Part shown: piece by piece, positions 59,948 through 64,000 of the stretch
Layout of the letters: each line of letters opens with the position of its first letter
How positions within the stretch are numbered: position 1 is the first letter of the stretch
Assembly (NCBI GenBank): GCA_003550325.1
Contig: QKWP01000041.1
Coordinates: forward strand, 565,894-629,893
Length of the DNA: 64,000 nt
From: Gigaspora rosea
Taxonomy: Eukaryota; Glomeromycota; Glomeromycetes; Diversisporales; Gigasporaceae
Reading direction: 5' to 3'
The notes under the pieces: generated by a model
Told to the model about the DNA's origin: nothing
Database searches by the model: none
What the model saw: the letters and a program-made list of their open reading frames with translations, nothing else
Position numbers and translations under genes: made by a program

Positions 59948-61319
59948 TCTGGTACCGTAGCTATTTTTATTATTCTCCTGAGGTAATCGAAAAACTTTAT
60001 GATAGCTATTTGATAAGTTTTTAATGTGGCCAACTCCAGTAATTTATCAATTCCGAGTTGACAATTTATAGATCCAGTTATAAATAACTTCTTTATTTGC
60101 CTGTAATCTAATAATCTTAATCAAAGCTGTCTGTGCTTTACATAAACATGAACAATCTTTTTTATTACAATCATAAACACTCTGTACAATATTATTATTC
60201 CTGTATACTGAATTCCCACTTTTTTTTTTTGCTTTATTAATTTCTGAATATCAAAATTTTTGATTTAGTGATTTCGGTATAATAGATACAATAAAACTGA
60301 ATTTATATATAATTTAAAATTAGGTGACTATAACACTACAGAGTTTTTGTTGAATACAGAAATATGATACTTTCTTTTGTTTTTCTTTTTTTCTTTTTTC
60401 AAGTCTCCTGCTTGGGCCGTCGACTTTATTAAGGATTTGATATTTGTTACATATATGAGTGTACAACTGGTAGTGAAGGGCAACACGCGGGATCTACGCA
60501 TGATCCCGCGCGAGATTTAAAAACTCCTGCGCGAGATTTTTAATATGATTGTCTGGCCTGTGTTAGATATCATCTGGTCAGATTAATAATCATCCGGCCT
60601 GCTTTAACATAAGTGGGCCAATTCCTAATTAGTATTTGATGTAAAATATTATGCACGCATTAACTTTTGATTTGTTTTTTGTTTCACATATATACGTACG
60701 TATGTATGTGCAAACTGTATATTGAAATATATTTTTTAATTGTCATTATTAATAAAGTTGGAATCTATTATTGATTATTATTGAGTCAGAATTATAAGCC
60801 CATTTATTTTCTTATGAGTCGTTTATGAATTTTTGTATGTATATAACCTTATTGCTTATAAATTTTAGCACATTTATATCTGGTTATGCACTCGATTACT
60901 TATAAATTTTTATATACTTATATGATTTGATCACTTTGTTACCATTATAATTTTTTTTTTAAATTCTTTTAGATTTTTATCCCAAAGGTCACAGTTAACG
61001 ATCTTTTATTAAGGTCATATGTTTTCTAGTTACAGTTTTTGTGATATATTCTATTATGATTCTGAGCTAGTTGTACAACCTAATTCTATACTCAGTCACC
61101 TGGAATTCCCTCTTTAGTTACCTAGTCTGCTTCTGGTTAGTCCACTTTCGATCAGTCCACTTCCAGTCAGTTCCTATCTGATTTCTGTTCTGGTACTATC
61201 AAAAGTCAGCCACTTTTTGTTTGGGTCCTGCCAAGCATGGTTCTCATTATTATATATTGAAATCCAGAATTTATTTGCCCTTCGGTTTCCTAAATCATAT
61301 ATTAGTGTACCCCAGGGTC
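59948..61319. other. Intergenic; nothing recognised
   Basis: AT-rich. A G+C-rich spot with GATCCCGCGCGAGATTTAAA and CTCCTGCGCGAGATTT (60503-60542, a 16-bp motif repeated at 37 bp) stands out. ACGTACGTATGTATGTG at 60692. No ORF is supported. Confidence 0.4.
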
Positions 61320-61537
61320 AGGGTTGGCACATTTATCCATTGGGGTAAATAGAGAACAACTCCATTGGCATCACTCTATTGCTCCATTGAGAATAATTTG
61401 CGAATGGAGCCAATAGAGGCCAACTAGCTTATAATATAGTATTTGTTAATAATTAATAATTAATTTTGGTTCCATTTGTTACATTAGCTCCATTGGTTAG
61501 CAAGTTTTTTAATAGAATATATCCATTGCCAACCTTG
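61320..61537. mobile_element. hAT-type MITE, 218 bp
   Basis: CAGGGTTGGCACATTTATCCA and the complement of TATATCCATTGCCAACCTTG are bounded by CCCAGGGT (61312-61319) and CTCAGGGT (61538-61545), one difference. CTCCATTGG/CCAATGGAG subterminal motifs recur five or six times in the body. Confidence 0.8.
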
Positions 61538-61689
61538 CTCAGGGTTTATTTACTTTAGCACCATCCTATCAAAGCTCCTAATACAAGTTGATATAATCCA
61601 GATTACAGATCTACAAATTCAGGCTCAGAATTCAGGTCATTGAATAAGCTTTCAATATGAGTTGTGCAACCCAAGTAACAGATCTATGA

Positions 61690-62170
61690 TCCAGGCAACA
61701 CAATACCAAGGAGGCATACATAATTAATATTATGTACCCATATAGTAGCACTTGACCCTCTTGACTATATAAAAAAAAATTTCAAAATCTGTATATTTAT
61801 ATATAAAATTTTACAAAAACTTGAATATTTTGTGACACAGTAATCTGATTTAGATGTTTAGGTACTATTTGATTCATCTTAGTGAGACAAATCCAATGAT
61901 ACCAAAATCATGTTATTTGGATCACTGGATCAAAAGATATTTACAAAAAACTATTGGTTATATAGTAATTTTATAAGAAAAGATATGAGCAATAGTATTT
62001 GGCAATAACTTTTGATCTAGTAATACAAATAAAATAAAATTGATATTATTCGACTCCTCTCACTAGGACGAATCAAATAGTATCAAAATCATTAAATTTA
62101 GACTACTGGATCAGTTTTTAGACAATTTTTTCTAAAAAAATTATTTTATATTTTTTGATCACCCTACTTG
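61690..62170. mobile_element. Diverged copy of the 27.2-kb Harbinger-like MITE, reverse sense
   Basis: It has GTAGCACTTGACCCTCTTGA, TATATATAAAATTTTACAAA, two TACCAAAATCAT palindrome arms (61855-61925 and 62035-62110), a central AACTATTGGTTATATAG and a final AGACAATTTTTTCTAAAAAA. The terminal GGGGGCATCC repeats are lost. Confidence 0.6.
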
Positions 62171-62451
62171 AGATAAAGCAGGAATATAGTATATACCAAA
62201 ATTTTAGAAAGTATTTTTTATTAGAACTCCAAAGGTGGTTTCATAGGCAAAATTTTTAATTAATAGAAGGGGTGCAATATATTGCAGGTGCAATAAATTA
62301 TAAAACCCTTAAAGATTTATATAGCTCAAAGACAAACAAACAATATCTACAAAACAAATAACAACTCTAAAAAAAATGGAAGCAGCTTTTATCAACTAAA
62401 AAAAAAAAATTTAAAAATAATTATTAGATCAAATTTTAATTTATTTAATTT

Positions 62452-63118
62452 AGGAAATTGCTATTTCCACCATGGTATTTGCTATTTCTATCATAGTTAC
62501 ACAAGATTTTATATTTTTAGAATTCAAAATAATATATGCACTTATATTACACAAAGGCCCGGTGCATTGTTTTTGCAAAAATAATTTTTGGATACATGCC
62601 GCTAATGTTGTATAACATTACACAAGTCCAATTTTGGTAACCTAACCCTGGGTCAGCTGGCATTAAAATTAATGCTAGTGGGTACTATCATGATAATGCC
62701 CCAGCAGGATTAGATATAATTCCAGTCTACCCTAACTCATAACTCTAAAAACTAATTGTTCGAAGCAATATCCAATCACAGTACATATACTAGTTACACA
62801 GCATATGCATCTAGTATGTACTGTGATTGGATTTTGCTTCATTTTTAGGGTTTCTAGATTTAGGGTCTGGAATTATGTCTAACCTGCCAGAGGCATTATC
62901 ATGATAGTGCCCACTAGCATTAGGGTTAGGTTACCAAAATTAGATTTGTATAACATTATATGACATTAGTGACATATAACCAAAAATTATTTTTGCAAAA
63001 CAATGCACTGGGCCTTTGTGTAATATAAGTGCATATATTATTTTGAATTCTAAAAATAGGAAATCTTGTATAACTATGGTGGAAATAGCAAAATACTATG
63101 ATGAAAATAGCAATTCCC
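62452..63118. repeat. ~667-bp palindromic element flanked by TTAATTTA
   Basis: GGAAATTGCTATTTCCACCA (62453) pairs with the right arm around TGGTGGAAATAGCA..GCAATTCCC. Landmarks mirrored in order include AAAGGCCCGGTGCATTGTTT, GGTAACCTAACCC and ATCATGATAaTGCCC. The centre, near 62785, is a short loop between two TGTACTGTGATTGGAT-type arms. TTAATTTA lies outside both ends (8 bp), compatible with a hAT-sized duplication, but two unmatched bases leave the right edge uncertain. Confidence 0.75.
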
Positions 63119-64000
63119 TTTAATTTAATATTATATATAATTTTATACATAATATAGTGATTATTGCCAACCTATATAGTTATTCTACAAAAATTTTTTG
63201 GTCACATGACTTTATCATATTACAAACCAATTGGATTTTAGAATCAGATATAATATAAAAATTCTAATTCTAAAGTTTGTCTATAAACAAAAAAATTTTT
63301 TGCAATATTTTTGTATTAGTAATGCTCTAACCAAGCACCTAACCCAACTCTAACTATTTAATTTATTGCTTTAATTTCTTCACTTTATTTGATTGTTTTG
63401 ATTGTTTTGATTTTTCTATTACACCTGATCTCAAAATTATAAGAAGACATTCATTTAATTGGTTAATATTGAAGATCTACTCATAATTTTTCATGATTAT
63501 TAACCAATTACAATGTATAATTTTTAAGAAGATTTATCTAATATGGTATGAATAGCTTTAAATCTATATAAAAAAAGCTTTACAAAACTACTATTCTTCT
63601 TTTAAAAATTTATAAAATTTAAAAATAATCTACAAGTTTTGTTCTTTATGTTCTAAAGAATAAAACTTGTAGTTTAAATTTCAATTTAAAGCTAAACTGG
63701 TTGAGCAGTAACCTTTTAAAAATTAATAATTTATTAATAAATTGTAAAAATGTAAACATATATGTTTTATTTTAAACCAATCAGAATGCACTATTACAGC
63801 CATATGATGCATCTTTAAGCTAGCCAAAAAACTTTTCTTTTTTTAAAAAAATTTTTCTTTATAAAAAAAAAAAACTCTAATTAACAAAAAATAAATAAAT
63901 GCTCTTTTTATAAAAAAATAAACTCACTACTTACTTTCTAACAAAAAAAAACTGCTCTTTAAAAAAAAAAAAACAAGCTATCTGATTAACTTAACCCATA
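63119..64000. other. AT-rich end of window; nothing recognised
   Basis: A-runs and T-runs dominate. GTTTTGTTCTTTATG..AAAACTTGTAG forms a small hairpin near 63640. No ORF. Confidence 0.4.

Overview
The window is strongly AT-rich eukaryotic DNA with few genes, short GT-AG introns (roughly 70-160 nt) and many transposon fossils. An F-box/leucine-rich-repeat gene, a BTB-BACK-TLDc gene, an ABCC transporter and abundant hAT elements together suggest an arbuscular mycorrhizal fungus of the Rhizophagus type (Glomeromycotina). That assignment is inference from gene families and texture; no rRNA or marker gene is present.

Layout. 1-7577 has no convincing gene: a Harbinger-like MITE, another MITE, and a ~115-bp tandem array (about 1970-3075) split by a hAT-type MITE and a TA-flanked MITE. 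7578-14520 (minus) is one ABCC/MRP-type transporter gene, interrupted by a 515-base assembly gap and by a false duplication around a single N. 15.7-20.7 kb is a stack of nested DNA transposons, four of them with readable 8-bp target duplications, including a decayed hAT transposase copy. 22.3-25.65 kb (plus) is a multi-exon gene of an uncharacterised family with a zinc ribbon. 27-45 kb has no host gene and consists of MITEs, long palindromes, satellites, a SINE-like unit and composite elements. 46.2-49.5 kb holds a divergent host pair: an intact F-box/LRR gene (minus) and a damaged BTB-BACK-TLDc gene (plus). 49.76-52.66 kb (minus) is a hAT transposase gene with no break seen. 52.8-64 kb is again repeats, including a 327-bp-period array of palindromes.

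The most unusual signal is structural. Several TIR-bounded non-autonomous elements carry internal satellites, many built of palindromes: a 9-bp repeat hairpin (16.0-16.7 kb), a ~196-bp palindrome satellite at two loci (28.5-30.9 and 52.8-53.9 kb), a 327-bp array in which one hairpin loop is exactly inverted (56.5-57.7 kb), and a ~116-bp satellite (43.4-44.0 kb). Several spacer-poor palindromes of 0.6-0.9 kb stand alone. The window reads as a record of DNA-transposon nesting and of palindromic satellites growing inside transposons.

Limits: exon limits were read by eye, repeat families were not searched against a database, and element ages are relative (inner insertions are younger).
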